Below, one piece after another: positions 27,936 through 38,043 of a stretch of DNA of 64,000 bases. Positions within the stretch are counted from its first letter, which is position 1; each line of letters starts with the position of its first letter. A program made the translations under genes and the position numbers. The notes below the pieces were generated by a model. It was not told the origin of the DNA and searched no databases. It saw only the letters and a program-made list of their open reading frames with translations. Source of the stretch: Candidatus Latescibacterota bacterium (lineage in GTDB: Bacteria; Krumholzibacteriota; Krumholzibacteriia; G020349025); NCBI GenBank assembly GCA_020349025.1, contig CP070763.1:2622182-2686181 (forward strand), read 5' to 3'.

Positions 27936-29215
27936 TACTCTCGCCAGCGCGCGCCGAGGTTGAGCAGGACCCCCATCAGGAACAGCGTGACCAGCAGAGA
28001 ACTTCCCCCGTAGCTGACGAGCGGCAACGGAATCCCGGTGACCGGGAGCAGCCCGACGGTCATGCCGACGTTCTGGGTGACCTGGAACATCACGTAGCTG
28101 GTGATCCCGAAAGCCGCGTAGCGCACGAAACCGTTGCGTGCGCGCGCGGCGAAGCCGATTCCGCGCACGACCAGAAGCGCAAAGAGCGAGACCACGAGGA
28201 CGGCGCCGACGAAGCCGAACTCCTCCCCGACGACCGAAAAGATGAAGTCGGTGTGGCGCGCCGGCAGGAATGCGAGCTCCTTCTGCGTTCCCTCCATGAA
28301 GCCCTGACCGAGAAAACCACCCGCCCCCACGGCGATTTTCGACTGCGCCACGTGATACCCCTGCCCCATGGGATCGATGCTCGGGTCGAAGAAGGAGACG
28401 ATCCGCTGTTGCTGGTACTGGCGCAACCTCTCCCAGAGCATCGGTTCGAGCACGTGCACGGAGGCGTTCACCACCAGCATGCAGATGTTCTCCAAGAGAT
28501 AGAGTCGCCGCCACAGCGTGACGCCGAACACCAGCACGACGAAGACGAGCCATGGCCACAGGGTCGCGTGCTGCGTGCGGAAGTAGAGATGCAGCAGGAA
28601 ACTGATCCCGGGGGAGACGAGAAGCAGCATGTGCCACAGCTTCAAGCCGCGCCAGTAGAGCAGGGGCCCGAGGATGGCGAAAAAGACCAGGGACGTGCCG
28701 AGGTCGGGCTGGCGCAGGATGAGCCCCACGGGTGGGAGCACGATGCACAGGGGCAGGATCACGTTGCGCAGGCGATTGCCGTTGCCCGCAGAGCGCGCCA
28801 GGTAGCGTGCCAGGACGAAGACGACGGCGATCTTGGCGAACTCGGAGGGCTGGAACTGCACCGGACCCAGGCGGATCCAGCGCTCCACCCCCGATCCCCC
28901 GACAAGGAGGACGGCGATGAGAAGGAGCAGAACGACGGCGTACTGCAGCCACGCGGTCGCCTCGAGCAAGCGAAAGGGGAGGTGAAAACCGACGTAGAGT
29001 GCCCCGAGCCCGATCACGATCCAGACGATCTGGCGCCAGAACACCCCCTCGCCGACGTCGAGCCCGCGCTGCCCCAGATCGAGGACCGGGGTGCGGGTGA
29101 CGCTGTAGAGCGTCACGAGCGACAGCAGGAGCAGCGCCAGGATCGCCCCCAACGCCGGGCGATCGACCTGCTCGGCGAACCGGCGCAAGCCCAGGATGCC
29201 GGCAGAATGACTCAC
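27932..29215 (-). CDS. rodA: Rod shape-determining protein RodA (SEDS glycosyltransferase)
   Basis: Peptidoglycan polymerase of the elongasome, partner of PBP2. The 427-residue polytopic protein shows SEDS motifs: RWIRLGPVQFQPSEFAKIAV, LRQPDLGTSLVFF (catalytic Asp region), GQGYHVAQSKIAVGAGGFLG, FLPARHTDFIFSVVGEEFGF, and the end TGIPLPLVSYGGSSLL. The GTG at 29215 overlaps the mrdA stop by 4 nt. The insert between the polymerase motifs (LYFRTQHATLWPWLVFVV) is slightly longer than in E. coli RodA. It is the last gene of the radC-mre-mrd run. Confidence 0.97.
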   Translation of the reverse strand: MSHSAGILGLRRFAEQVDRPALGAILALLLLSLVTLYSVTRTPVLDLGQRGLDVGEGVFWRQIVWIVIGLGALYVGFHLPFRLLEATAWLQYAVVLLLLIAVLLVGGSGVERWIRLGPVQFQPSEFAKIAVVFVLARYLARSAGNGNRLRNVILPLCIVLPPVGLILRQPDLGTSLVFFAILGPLLYWRGLKLWHMLLLVSPGISFLLHLYFRTQHATLWPWLVFVVLVFGVTLWRRLYLLENICMLVVNASVHVLEPMLWERLRQYQQQRIVSFFDPSIDPMGQGYHVAQSKIAVGAGGFLGQGFMEGTQKELAFLPARHTDFIFSVVGEEFGFVGAVLVVSLFALLVVRGIGFAARARNGFVRYAAFGITSYVMFQVTQNVGMTVGLLPVTGIPLPLVSYGGSSLLVTLFLMGVLLNLGARWREY

Positions 29216-31068
29216 GAGGTCTCTCCACGCACCAGCCTGCGCCGCTGCAGCTCCGGCAGACGCCGCCAGTACGCGACGCCGCGGTCCTCGAAACCGAAAT
29301 ACTCGGCCACGATCTGGCGGGCAATCGGGGCGGCCACAGCTCCACCATGACCGGCGCGCTCCACGATCACGGCGCCCGCGATCTCCGGCTTGTCGTGCGG
29401 CGCCAGGAAGATGAACCAGGCGTGGTCCTCCTTCTTCCCGGGCGTCTCCGCCGTACCGGTTTTGCCTGCCACGATCAGAGATTCCGGCAGCGCCGCATGC
29501 CCGGTGCCGCGCTCCCCCACCACGACGTTCAGCATGGCGCGACGCAGGAAACGCAGGACCGAGTCGTCGAAGATCCCATCGCGCTCCACCTCGGGAGTGA
29601 CCGCGCGCACCACGCGCCCGCGCGCATCGACGACGCGGTGCACGATCTGCGGCTGCACGAGCGCGCCACCGTTGGCGACGGCGCACACCAGGCGCGCCAG
29701 CTGCAACGGCGTGACCAGCACTTCGCCCTGCCCGATGATGCAGTTGACGGCGACCGCCCAGGTCCAGCCGCGTTCGCCCAGGACGCGATTGTAGTAGCGA
29801 GTGTCGGGAACCAGGCCATCCGCTTCCGGGAGCGCAAAGCCGGTGCGCGCCCCGAACCCGAGCTGCCGCGCCGTTTGCGCCAGACGATCGACCCCGAGAG
29901 CGCGTGCTTGCTGGTAGTAGTAGACGTCGCAGCTCTGTGTGAACCCGCCCAGCATGGTCAGGCTGCCATGCCCCTCTTCCTTGTGACAGCGGAAGGTGCG
30001 GATGCCCACCTGGTACCAGCCGGGACACGCCTGCTTCCATTCGCGGACGCGTGCAATGCGATGATCGAGCAGAGCGGCACTCGAGACGACCTTGTACGTG
30101 GAGCCGGGTGGGTACGCGGCCATCGAGTAGCGGTTGAACAGGGGGGTGAGCGGGTCGTTGCGCAGCTTCTCGTAGTCGGCGCTGGAGATGCCGATGGCGA
30201 AGCGGTTCAGGTCGTATCCCGGCTTGCTCACCGCGGCCAGCAGCTCTCCAGTGCGCACGTCCATGACGACGGCGGCACCGGCGCGACCTTCGGGCCACAT
30301 GCGTGTCTCGATGGCGTGCTGGAGATCGAAGTCGATGGTCAGGAAGACGTCGTGGCCCGCAATCGGCGGCTCCGCCTTGTCGACGAGCTCGAAGAGCTCC
30401 GCCCCGGCAGCGTTCACCTGCACCCAGCGCCTGCCGTCGAAGCCGCGCAGCTCCATCTCGCTCAAGGCCTCGACACCCGACTTGCCTGCGACGTCTCCCA
30501 AGCGATAGGCGCGCGCTCCTTCGGATCCGTCCACCTGCTCCTGCGTCACCTCGCCCACGTAACCGAGGACGTGCGTCGCGAAATCGCCGAAGATGTAACG
30601 GCGACGCCCACGCGCATCGAGCCACGCACCGGGGTAACGCTCCAGATTCTCCTCGAATTGCGACAGCTGTGCCTTGCTGAGATTGCCGAGAGCCTTCACC
30701 GGGTCGTGGCCACGCCGCCGCTGCCGCAGCGCCTGCCAGCGTGCCTGCGCCGCCGTGGTGTCGACGCCGAAGTCGTGCGCGAGCCGCGCCAACAGGGAAT
30801 CGTTGTGCATGGCCGTCGCGTCGATGAAGAGTTGGTACTCGGCGACATTGTCCACGAGGCTCTTGCCCGTACGGTCGCGGATGACGCCGCGCGGGGCCAC
30901 GACGCGCTTGATGCGAAACTGGTTCTCTCGCGCCAACCTCTCGAAGGTGCGGTGTTCCAACACTTGCACCTGGAAGAGGCGGACCGTCAGCAGCGTGAAG
31001 ACCGCAACGACGATCACGTAGGCACACTGTGTGATGCGCTCACTGGCTCGCGATGCGAGAGCGGCCAA
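29212..31068 (-). CDS. mrdA: Penicillin-binding protein 2 (elongasome transpeptidase)
   Basis: One N-terminal membrane helix (AYVIVVAVFTLLTVRLFQV), a pedestal with NQFRIKRVVAPRGVIRDR, then the transpeptidase: SxxK in YPPGSTYKVVSS, the SxN-equivalent SCD in TQSCDVYYYQ, and KTGTAETPG. It cross-links peptidoglycan during side-wall growth with RodA. The start needs a decision: a TTG at 31068 has AAGGAGGT 8 nt before it, the strongest ribosome site in the area, giving 618 residues; an ATG at 31125 has none. The chosen start lies inside mreD, a 29-nt overlap. Confidence 0.95.
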   Translation of the reverse strand: MAALASRASERITQCAYVIVVAVFTLLTVRLFQVQVLEHRTFERLARENQFRIKRVVAPRGVIRDRTGKSLVDNVAEYQLFIDATAMHNDSLLARLAHDFGVDTTAAQARWQALRQRRRGHDPVKALGNLSKAQLSQFEENLERYPGAWLDARGRRRYIFGDFATHVLGYVGEVTQEQVDGSEGARAYRLGDVAGKSGVEALSEMELRGFDGRRWVQVNAAGAELFELVDKAEPPIAGHDVFLTIDFDLQHAIETRMWPEGRAGAAVVMDVRTGELLAAVSKPGYDLNRFAIGISSADYEKLRNDPLTPLFNRYSMAAYPPGSTYKVVSSAALLDHRIARVREWKQACPGWYQVGIRTFRCHKEEGHGSLTMLGGFTQSCDVYYYQQARALGVDRLAQTARQLGFGARTGFALPEADGLVPDTRYYNRVLGERGWTWAVAVNCIIGQGEVLVTPLQLARLVCAVANGGALVQPQIVHRVVDARGRVVRAVTPEVERDGIFDDSVLRFLRRAMLNVVVGERGTGHAALPESLIVAGKTGTAETPGKKEDHAWFIFLAPHDKPEIAGAVIVERAGHGGAVAAPIARQIVAEYFGFEDRGVAYWRRLPELQRRRLVRGETS

Positions 31069-31552
31069 AGCGGCTCGACCTCCTTCCCGACATCGGTGCC
31101 AGGAGCGCGAACGCACACATCCCAACGAGTGCCGTGTAGACCGCCGTCGGCAGCGTCCGGGTGGCCAGCGCGAGCATGATCTCCGACAGCACCAAGCGCA
31201 TGTAGATCGTCAGGTAGAGCAAGTCGTGGAGGATCGTCGCCACGAAGAGCACCGCCACGTGGGTCGCCGCGGTGCCGGCATCGAAACGCTCGCGCAGTGT
31301 GCCGAGACCGTGGCCGAGCAGGGACTTGGCGAGCGCGTTCAAGCCGAGGAAGGCGGGATTGGTGAGATCCTGCCCCAGGCCGATCAGAAACCCGGCGGTC
31401 GTCCCGGCTGTCGCGCCGCGGCCGAGTGCGATCATCGCGGTCGCCACGAGCGGCAGGTCGGGACGGATGCCGGCGATGCCGAGATGCGGAACCAGAGTCG
31501 CCTGCAACGCCAGCGCCACGTAGCCGACGAGGATCGGCATGAGGATCGACAC
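31040..31552 (-). CDS. mreD: Rod shape-determining protein MreD
   Basis: 170-residue inner-membrane protein with about five hydrophobic segments (ILMPILVGYVALALQATLVP, RPDLPLVATAMIALGRG, the helix THVAVLFVATILHDLLYLTI, TAVYTALVGMCAFALL). The motif GRGATAGTTAGFLIGLGQDL is typical of MreD. It links MreC and the cytoplasmic MreB filaments. The start is GTG two nt after the mreC stop with a run of G upstream (AAGGGGGGGAC). Position between mreC and mrdA confirms the call. Confidence 0.93.
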   Translation of the reverse strand: MSILMPILVGYVALALQATLVPHLGIAGIRPDLPLVATAMIALGRGATAGTTAGFLIGLGQDLTNPAFLGLNALAKSLLGHGLGTLRERFDAGTAATHVAVLFVATILHDLLYLTIYMRLVLSEIMLALATRTLPTAVYTALVGMCAFALLAPMSGRRSSRFGRSRIASQ

Positions 31553-31554
31553 GC

Positions 31555-32433
31555 CTAGTCCCCCCCTTCCTGGAGCGCCGCGCCTTCGTGTGCCTGCAGC
31601 TGGTACAGCAGGCGCGCCTGCTCGGGCGGATAGAGGATCTTCTCCTCCCAATCCACCACGCGCCGCACCACGAACACGTCTTTCAGGCCGGCAAAGTCGA
31701 CGTGCGGGCGCACCTCCACCTGCTTGAAGAGGCCGTCGAGCGAAACCTCGACGCGCGTCACCACGCCGACCGGGATTCCGCGCGGGTAGACGCCGCCCAG
31801 ACCGGAGGTCACAAGCGGATCGCCGACCAGGACGTCCTCGACGGCGTCGACGCGATCGAGGCGGAACTGGTTGCCACGCACCCAGCGCAGAATTCCGACC
31901 ACCGCGCTGCGCTGGTCGCGCACACTGACCGCCATGTCCGGACTTGCCAACGTTTCCACCAGAGCGCGCTGACGCGTGACGTTGCGGACGCGCCCCACTA
32001 GGCCCGAGTACGCCGCCACCGGCATGTTGGCATCGAGGGAATCCCCGACGCCGCACGCCAGCTGCAGGGTCTTCTGGAAATGATCGGTGGAGCGGCCGAC
32101 GATTTCACACGGCATGAGGTCGGGAAAGCGCTCGGCGGCGAAGCCCGCGACGCGCCTGAGCTCTGCGACCTCGTCTCGATACTGCAGCAGCCGCTGGCGT
32201 TCGAGATTGAGCGTGGCGACGACGCGCCGCAGCTGGCGATTCTCGCGCCGCAGGAAGAGGAGATCCTGGGTCGTGCGCGCCACCGCTTGCACCGGTGCAT
32301 AGAGGCTGGCGCCCAGCCCGCGCGCCAGGTCAGCCTGGAGGCTGCGGTCCAGAGTCAGGAGCAAGGTGGAAAGAAGAAGCGCCACGCCGACGAGCGTGCG
32401 ATCGCGGTAGCGTCCGAACAAACCACGGAACAC
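31555..32433 (-). CDS. mreC: Rod shape-determining protein MreC
   Basis: 292 residues: a short basic cytoplasmic start, one membrane helix (TLVGVALLLSTLLLTL), a coiled coil (LRRENRQLRRVVATLNLERQ), then the two beta domains with IVGRSTDHFQKTLQLACGVG, VAAYSGLVGRV, VGILRWV, DPLVTSGLGGVYPRGIPVG and a final VEVRPHVDFAGLKDVFVV. It is the periplasmic scaffold for PBP2 and RodA. The start is GTG after GGGGAAGGG. It lies 32 nt downstream of mreB. Confidence 0.96.
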   Translation of the reverse strand: MFRGLFGRYRDRTLVGVALLLSTLLLTLDRSLQADLARGLGASLYAPVQAVARTTQDLLFLRRENRQLRRVVATLNLERQRLLQYRDEVAELRRVAGFAAERFPDLMPCEIVGRSTDHFQKTLQLACGVGDSLDANMPVAAYSGLVGRVRNVTRQRALVETLASPDMAVSVRDQRSAVVGILRWVRGNQFRLDRVDAVEDVLVGDPLVTSGLGGVYPRGIPVGVVTRVEVSLDGLFKQVEVRPHVDFAGLKDVFVVRRVVDWEEKILYPPEQARLLYQLQAHEGAALQEGGD

Positions 32434-32465
32434 CGTCCACCCTTCCCCGCTTCGGCGCGCTCACG

Positions 32466-33500
32466 TCAGTCGCGTCCCGCCGCGATCAACACCTTTTCGT
32501 AGTAGTCGATGTCGTCGAGGATCTTGCCCGTGCCGAGAACCACACAGGACAGCGGATCATCGACGGTGTTGATCGGCAGGTTCGTCTCCTCCTTGAGGAG
32601 CGTCTCCAGCTCGCGCAGCAGAGAACCCCCACCCGTCATCACGATGCCGCGATCCACGATGTCGGCCGAGAGCTCGGGCGGACAGCGTTCGAGCGACAAC
32701 TTCAGGGCATCGACGATGGCCATGATCGGCTCGCGCAAGGCTTCGCGAATCTCGACCGAGGAGATGCGCAGCACCTTCGGGATTCCGGCCACGAGGTCGC
32801 GCCCCTTGATTTCCATCTCGAGCTCCTCCGGCAGCGGCGCCGCCGACCCGATCGTCTTCTTGATGTTCTCCGCCGTGACGTCGCCCACGAGGAGGTTGTA
32901 GGTCTTCTTGATGTGCGTGACGATCGCCTCGTCCATCTCGTCGCCGCCGACGCGAATCGATGTGTCGCACACGATGCCATCGAGCGCGATCACCGCGATC
33001 TCGGTGGTCCCACCACCGATGTCGATGATCATGTTGCCGCTCGGCCGGTTCACGGGCAGCCCGACGCCAATCGCCGCGGCGATCGGCTCCGCGACCAGAA
33101 ACACCTCGCGAGCCCCCGCGTGCTCCGCCGAGTCACGGACCGCGCGTTTCTCCACTTCGGTGATCCCGGAAGGGACGCAGATGACGATGCGCGGCTTGAC
33201 GAAATGGCGTTTGCGCTGCGCCTTGCGAATGAACTCGCGCAGCATGATCTCGGTGACCTGGAAGTCGGCGATGACGCCATCCTTCATTGGGCGAACCGCC
33301 GTAATGTGGTCGGGGGTCTTGCCAAGCATCGATTTCGCGTCGTTGCCAACCGCAACCACCTTGCGGGTCTGGTTGTCGACGGCGACGACGGACGGCTCGT
33401 TGAGAACGATTCCCTGACCCTTGACGTGCACGACCGTGTTGGCGGTCCCGAGATCGATCGCCACGTCGTTGTTGAACATGGCCCCAAGCTTCTTAATCAT
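32466..33500 (-). CDS. mreB: Rod shape-determining protein MreB
   Basis: Actin-like filament protein that positions lateral wall synthesis. The 344 residues have phosphate-1 [40 protein letters not shown], phosphate-2 [29 protein letters not shown] and the adenosine motif [14 protein letters not shown]. The ATG at 33500 precedes the conserved [18 protein letters not shown]; the open frame extends to 34016 but this is antisense-like sequence within radC. It starts the mreBCD-mrdA-rodA run and follows radC by 32 nt. Confidence 0.98.
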   Translation of the reverse strand: MIKKLGAMFNNDVAIDLGTANTVVHVKGQGIVLNEPSVVAVDNQTRKVVAVGNDAKSMLGKTPDHITAVRPMKDGVIADFQVTEIMLREFIRKAQRKRHFVKPRIVICVPSGITEVEKRAVRDSAEHAGAREVFLVAEPIAAAIGVGLPVNRPSGNMIIDIGGGTTEIAVIALDGIVCDTSIRVGGDEMDEAIVTHIKKTYNLLVGDVTAENIKKTIGSAAPLPEELEMEIKGRDLVAGIPKVLRISSVEIREALREPIMAIVDALKLSLERCPPELSADIVDRGIVMTGGGSLLRELETLLKEETNLPINTVDDPLSCVVLGTGKILDDIDYYEKVLIAAGRD

Positions 33501-33532
33501 CACCGCGCCATCCTCTGCGACGGGAGCTGCCT

Positions 33533-34213
33533 TCAGAAGTGGCCGCTCGCCTTCAAGCTCTCGAACGCTCCATCCCCGATGATCACGTGGTCCAACAGCC
33601 GAATCCCCACCACGTCGCAACAGCGGCCCAGGCGCTGCGTGAACTCGATGTCTTCGCGACTCGGCTCCGGAATCCCGGTCGGATGGTTGTGCGCCACGAT
33701 GAGCGCCGCCGCGCTGGCCTGGATCGCAGGCTTCAGCACCTCGCGCGGGTGCACGAGCGAGGCGGACAACGATCCGATCGAGACGGTGATCACGTCGATC
33801 ACCTGATTCTTCGTGGTCAGAAGAACCGCCACGAAGTGCTCGCGGTCGAGGTCGCGTAGCGCTGGCATCAACAACCGGGCGACCCTCTCCGGCGAATCGA
33901 CGACCCCGCGTTTCAGCGGACGCCCGTACACCAGACGCCGTCCGAGCTCGAGGCACGCTTCGACGCGGGCCGCATGCTCGGGGCGGGTGCTCGGAACGCG
34001 GAGAAGCTCGGCGCACGAAGCGTGGGACAGGCCGCGGAGGCTTCCGAAATGTCTCAGGAGAAGATCAGCAACGTGTGCTCCGCCCCCGCCGAACCCATCC
34101 AACACCAGCGTCAGGAGCTCCCGGTTCGAGAGGTGGCGCGCTGCCGGACGCTCCTCCGAGCGCCCCCGCCGAGCTCCGAGAGGTCCCGCCGGGACCGTCC
34201 GGAGAGGCTTCAC
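33533..34213 (-). CDS. radC: RadC-family JAB1/MPN domain protein
   Basis: 226 residues. An N-terminal helix-hairpin-helix-like part ([40 protein letters not shown]) is followed by the JAMM metal site: Glu in [14 protein letters not shown], then [20 protein letters not shown] (HxHPxG...S..D). [20 protein letters not shown] is diagnostic of RadC. The name comes from a disputed repair phenotype; many RadC-type proteins are of unknown function. The GTG at 34213 has GGGGGT 6 nt upstream; a TTG one codon earlier is possible. It is the first gene of the mre operon. Confidence 0.94.
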   Translation of the reverse strand: MKPLRTVPAGPLGARRGRSEERPAARHLSNRELLTLVLDGFGGGGAHVADLLLRHFGSLRGLSHASCAELLRVPSTRPEHAARVEACLELGRRLVYGRPLKRGVVDSPERVARLLMPALRDLDREHFVAVLLTTKNQVIDVITVSIGSLSASLVHPREVLKPAIQASAAALIVAHNHPTGIPEPSREDIEFTQRLGRCCDVVGIRLLDHVIIGDGAFESLKASGHF

Positions 34214-34471
34214 CAAGCCACCCCCAAAACCCTGTAACCACTTGTATTAAAAGCAGCTACAGCAATCCACACGCTAGCACGATGGACCTCGGTTCCGCAA
34301 GCGATTTTCTAGGGCATCCGAGCGCCCACGAGCCTGCAGCAAGAAGTGTGCTTCCGACCGGGACGGCGCTGCCGCGCGGGTGACGGTCTCGCATCCAGGG
34401 CGCATACTGCGGCGCGGGGCCGACGAGCGCCAGGCGCCAGGCGTGCTCGGGCCCGGCGCCAGGAGAACGAC

Positions 34472-35389
34472 ATGAAGATCGCCATCGAGGTGCCCGGCTC
34501 GACATCGAATCTGGGACCCGGTTTCGACTGTCTGGGGATGGCGCTCGACGCGCTTCTGCACGTCGAGGTGGAAGCGCTGCCGCATCGCGGGCTCGAGATC
34601 CGCGTCGGCGGGCCCCACGCGCACGATCTCCCGACGCAGTCGGACAACCTGGTCTATGCCACTCTGCTGCGCGTTCTGCGGCGACGCGGCGTGGAACCCC
34701 CCGGGCTGCGTCTACGCATGCAGAACGCCATCCCGGTGGCGCGTGGACTGGGATCCTCGGGTGCGGCGATCGTCGCTGGCGTCGTCGCCGGTCGACTCCT
34801 GTGCGGAGAAGCAGCGCTCGACCGGGACGAGCTCACCGCGGAAGCCGCAGCGATCGAAGGGCATCCGGACAACGTCGCAGCGAGCGTCCACGGCGGCGCC
34901 GTCGTCGCGGCGTCGGTCGACGGTCACGTGCACAGCACGCGTTTGCCCATCCCGCCCGATCTGCGCATGCTTCTGCTGATTCCGGATCACCCGGTGTCGA
35001 CGCAGGAGGCGCGTGCCATCCTGCCGCCGCAGGTGGCGCTCGAAGACGTCGTCTTTAACCTGGCGCGGATGGGATCCCTTTGCGCGGCGTTGGCGCTGGG
35101 CGACCCGCACTCCCTGAAGATGGCCATGCAGGACCGCCTGCACTCGCGACACCGGCTGGCGCTCGTGCCTGGCCTCGCGGAGGCGCTGGAGAGCCTGCTG
35201 CAGGAGAGCGGATGCCGCGCCGCAACGATTTCCGGATCCGGCCCCACGCTCATCGCCTTCTTCGACGAGTACCCGGCACATGCAGGGCGGGCCGCCGCTC
35301 GACTCCTGCAGCGGCACGGCGTGCGCTCCCGGATTCAGAGCGCCCGGCCACGAGCCCACGGCGCCCGCTGGACACACGAGCCTGGTTGA
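34472..35389 (+). CDS. thrB: Homoserine kinase
   Basis: ATP-dependent phosphorylation of homoserine in threonine synthesis. A GHMP kinase of 305 residues: VPGSTSNLGPGFDCLGMAL near the start, the ATP loop PVARGLGSSGAA at 88-99, IEGHPDNVAASVHGG, and the third motif AATISGSGPTLIAFF. AGGAGAACGAC precedes the ATG. It is 63 nt upstream of lysC, so two steps of the aspartate family are probably co-transcribed; hom and thrC are not in the window. Confidence 0.96.
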   Translation: MKIAIEVPGSTSNLGPGFDCLGMALDALLHVEVEALPHRGLEIRVGGPHAHDLPTQSDNLVYATLLRVLRRRGVEPPGLRLRMQNAIPVARGLGSSGAAIVAGVVAGRLLCGEAALDRDELTAEAAAIEGHPDNVAASVHGGAVVAASVDGHVHSTRLPIPPDLRMLLLIPDHPVSTQEARAILPPQVALEDVVFNLARMGSLCAALALGDPHSLKMAMQDRLHSRHRLALVPGLAEALESLLQESGCRAATISGSGPTLIAFFDEYPAHAGRAAARLLQRHGVRSRIQSARPRAHGARWTHEPG

Positions 35390-35452
35390 GGCGGTCGACC
35401 GCGATCACAAGCTTCTTGACGCTCCCCCGGGTGTGCCGAGCAGAATCCCCCC

Positions 35453-36676
35453 GTGCAGCTCCTGGTGCAGAAGTATGGCGGGACCTCCCTTGCCTCCACA
35501 GACCGCATCGTGCAGGTCGCGCGCCGCATCGTCGATGCCAAACACGAGGGGTACTCGGTCCTCGTCGTGGTCTCCGCCATGGGATTGACCACCGACGAGC
35601 TGCTCAGCCTGGCCAGCCAGATCACCGAGCAACCGCCGGCGCGTGAGCTCGACATGCTGCTGACCGCCGGAGAACGCATCTCGATGGCGCTGCTGTCGAT
35701 GGCGCTCCATGCGCAGGGCCACGCCGCGGTCTCCTACACCGGCTCGCAGAGCGGCATCATCACCGACACACACCACGCCGACGCGCGCATCCTCGACGTG
35801 CGAGCTGCGCGTATCGAGGAAGCACTCGCGGCTGGACGCATCGTCATCGTGGCGGGGTTCCAGGGCGTGAGTCCGGAGCGCGAGGTCACGACACTGGGTC
35901 GCGGTGGCTCCGACACCACGGCCGTGGCCCTGGCTGCGGCGTTGGGAGCCGTGCGCTGCGACATCTGCACCGACGTCGACGGCGTCTACAGCGCCGACCC
36001 GCGCCGCGTGCCGCGCGCTCGCCGACTGTCCGCGCTTTCCTACGACGAGACCATGGAGCTAACGGCGCACGGTGCGCGCGTTCTGCACCCGCGCTGTGTC
36101 GAGATCGCGCGCCGTTTCGGGGTTCCTCTGCACGTGCGCTCCTCGTTCACGAGCGCCAATGGGACGGTGATCGGAGCAATGGAGAAAGTCGAAACCGCGG
36201 TCATTCGTGGAGTGACATGCGACGAAGATGTGGCGACGATCCGCATGGCCGCCATCCCGATCGCGGAGAGCGCCGCGCTCCTGGAGATCCTGGGGAAGGA
36301 AGAGGTCGCAACGCGCGTCGTGGTGCAGAGCGGCGGCCCGGATCGGTGTGACGTCGTCTGCCTTCTGCAGCGCGACGACGCGGTGCAAGCCACCAACCTG
36401 CTGCGCGCGCACGTCGAGTCTGTCGGCGGCACGCTGCGGCACGATCCGGATGTGGCTGCGGTCACGGTCGTCGGGCAGGGGATCCAGAGCCACCCGGGAA
36501 CGGTGGCTCGGGTGCTGGCGGCGCTGACCCGAACGTCCGTGCCGGTGCACCTCGTGTCGAGCTCTGCGATTGCGCTGACCTGCGTCGTCTCACGCTCGCA
36601 AGCGACCATCGCCGTGCGCGCGCTGCATGCGCAGCTCGGCCTCGACGCTCCGACTGTGGAGGGGCCCGCCGCGTAG
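35453..36676 (+). CDS. lysC: Aspartate kinase
   Basis: First step of lysine, threonine and methionine synthesis. Kinase domain: [10 protein letters not shown] (KYGGTS 7-12), [48 protein letters not shown] and [16 protein letters not shown]. Residues from about 265 form two ACT domains for feedback control ([19 protein letters not shown], and [20 protein letters not shown]). 407 residues is the normal size for a monofunctional enzyme. The start is GTG with a weak ribosome site (a C-rich leader), consistent with coupling to thrB. Its 3' end overlaps the convergent rhomboid gene by 87 nt. Confidence 0.96.
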   Translation: MQLLVQKYGGTSLASTDRIVQVARRIVDAKHEGYSVLVVVSAMGLTTDELLSLASQITEQPPARELDMLLTAGERISMALLSMALHAQGHAAVSYTGSQSGIITDTHHADARILDVRAARIEEALAAGRIVIVAGFQGVSPEREVTTLGRGGSDTTAVALAAALGAVRCDICTDVDGVYSADPRRVPRARRLSALSYDETMELTAHGARVLHPRCVEIARRFGVPLHVRSSFTSANGTVIGAMEKVETAVIRGVTCDEDVATIRMAAIPIAESAALLEILGKEEVATRVVVQSGGPDRCDVVCLLQRDDAVQATNLLRAHVESVGGTLRHDPDVAAVTVVGQGIQSHPGTVARVLAALTRTSVPVHLVSSSAIALTCVVSRSQATIAVRALHAQLGLDAPTVEGPAA

Positions 36677-37915
36677 GAGTGCGCCCGCCGCGCGCTGGCG
36701 ACGTGGGCGCGCCTCGGGGCTCACGCACGCAAGCTCGGTTTCCGGTGCGTCGGGGTGTTGCAAGCGCAAGCGGTGCAGAAGCTCCGCCGCAAGCTCGTGC
36801 GCGCCGCGGCGCTGCGCCAGGCGTGCGGCGCGATAGAGAGCCCGCGGGACGCCGGAGGCCTTCGGGTAGCGACGCCAGTAGCTCGTGTACGCTTGCTCCG
36901 CCGCGTCGAGCTTGAGCGCACGCTCCAGAAGCTGCGCCACGTGCAGCTGCAGAGCGGGACGCAACACGAAGTCCGGACGCCCGCGCTCCGCCTCCCGCAT
37001 GATGCGCTCAACTCGGTCGAGACGTCGCCCACGTGCCAGCTGTTCGCACGCCGCACGGTACTGCTCGTCGGCTTTGTCGTGATCGTCGGTGAGTCGGTAC
37101 GTCCGAGCCAGCTCCAGCCTCCCCTCCGCATCGCCCGGCTGGCGACGCACGTACGTGATCAACTCTCCCTGCGCGGCATACCACTGCGCCCGGGCGAGAT
37201 AGCTTCGACCGCGGTGCAGATGCTGCTCCGCCATGGCCTGCCGCCTAAGACCCAACATCAAGGCGAACCCCACGCCGGCAGCCAGGCCTCCGAGATGGGA
37301 GCCCGCGGCGACCTGCACCGCGCCACCCTGCGTTTGTGTCAAGACGACGGCGAGCTGCATCAGCAGCCAGAGGAAGACGGCCGCGCCCACCGAGATCTGG
37401 CGCGAGCCGGCACGCGTGTACGCTTGCAGTGGCATGAAGGCCCAGTAGGCGACGCGCAGACGCGCAAAATAGAGTCTCACGACGAACAAGCCCACCAGTC
37501 CGGAGATCGCGCCGGAAGCACCCAGGATGCCGTAGGCGCTCGCACCCGGCAGGAGTCCATGTGCCATGGCCCCTTGAACGAGGTTCCCGCACACGTTGCA
37601 GGCGTGATAGAGGAGCAGGAAGCGACGTGCGCCGAGCCGATCCTCGAGTGCGGGACCGAAGACGACGAGCGAGATCATGTTCGAGATCCAGTGCAGCCAG
37701 TCTGCATGCAGGTAGGCATTCAGCAACAGTGCCGATGGGCGCGGGAAATCGGGCACGTAGACCAGGAGCTCGTACTGCTCCCACATCCAAGCGGGGCACA
37801 GCCTCGAGAGCGCGAAACCGAGGAGCGAGGCGGCGACCAGGCCCCACGTCGCCCAGGCGCGTCGTCGCGTGCGCACGTCGAAGCCGAGCGGGAAGTAGTA
37901 GAAAAAGTAGAACAT
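36590..37915 (-). CDS. Rhomboid intramembrane serine protease with TPR-like C-terminal domain
   Basis: 441 residues. Residues 1 to about 225 are a six-helix rhomboid: [12 protein letters not shown] (Asn79), nucleophile Ser134 in GASGAISG, and His207 in [12 protein letters not shown] complete the Ser-His dyad. After [19 protein letters not shown] the rest is helical and resembles TPR repeats ([52 protein letters not shown]). It cleaves membrane proteins within their helices; the TPR part may recruit substrate. GAGGG is 5 nt before the ATG. The last 29 codons overlap lysC in antisense. It is the end of the long envelope gene run. Confidence 0.88.
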   Translation of the reverse strand: MFYFFYYFPLGFDVRTRRRAWATWGLVAASLLGFALSRLCPAWMWEQYELLVYVPDFPRPSALLLNAYLHADWLHWISNMISLVVFGPALEDRLGARRFLLLYHACNVCGNLVQGAMAHGLLPGASAYGILGASGAISGLVGLFVVRLYFARLRVAYWAFMPLQAYTRAGSRQISVGAAVFLWLLMQLAVVLTQTQGGAVQVAAGSHLGGLAAGVGFALMLGLRRQAMAEQHLHRGRSYLARAQWYAAQGELITYVRRQPGDAEGRLELARTYRLTDDHDKADEQYRAACEQLARGRRLDRVERIMREAERGRPDFVLRPALQLHVAQLLERALKLDAAEQAYTSYWRRYPKASGVPRALYRAARLAQRRGAHELAAELLHRLRLQHPDAPETELACVSPEARPRRQRAAGALLRGGPLHSRSVEAELRMQRAHGDGRLRA

Positions 37916-38043
37916 GGCGGCCCTCGTGGAGTCGACGCGGGCGTGGACGCCCTCACCGCTTCTGCAAGCAGTGATCCCGTTCGCGCCGGGGCGCGTCGTG
38001 CTCCTGCGCGTCGAGCGTGGGAGCTGCGAGCAGGGGGATGGGG

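Noticed and set aside
29216-31027. Long N-terminal extension of rodA
   Set aside because: The open frame continues 604 codons upstream but lies under mrdA in another frame; the GTG at 29215 gives a normal RodA.
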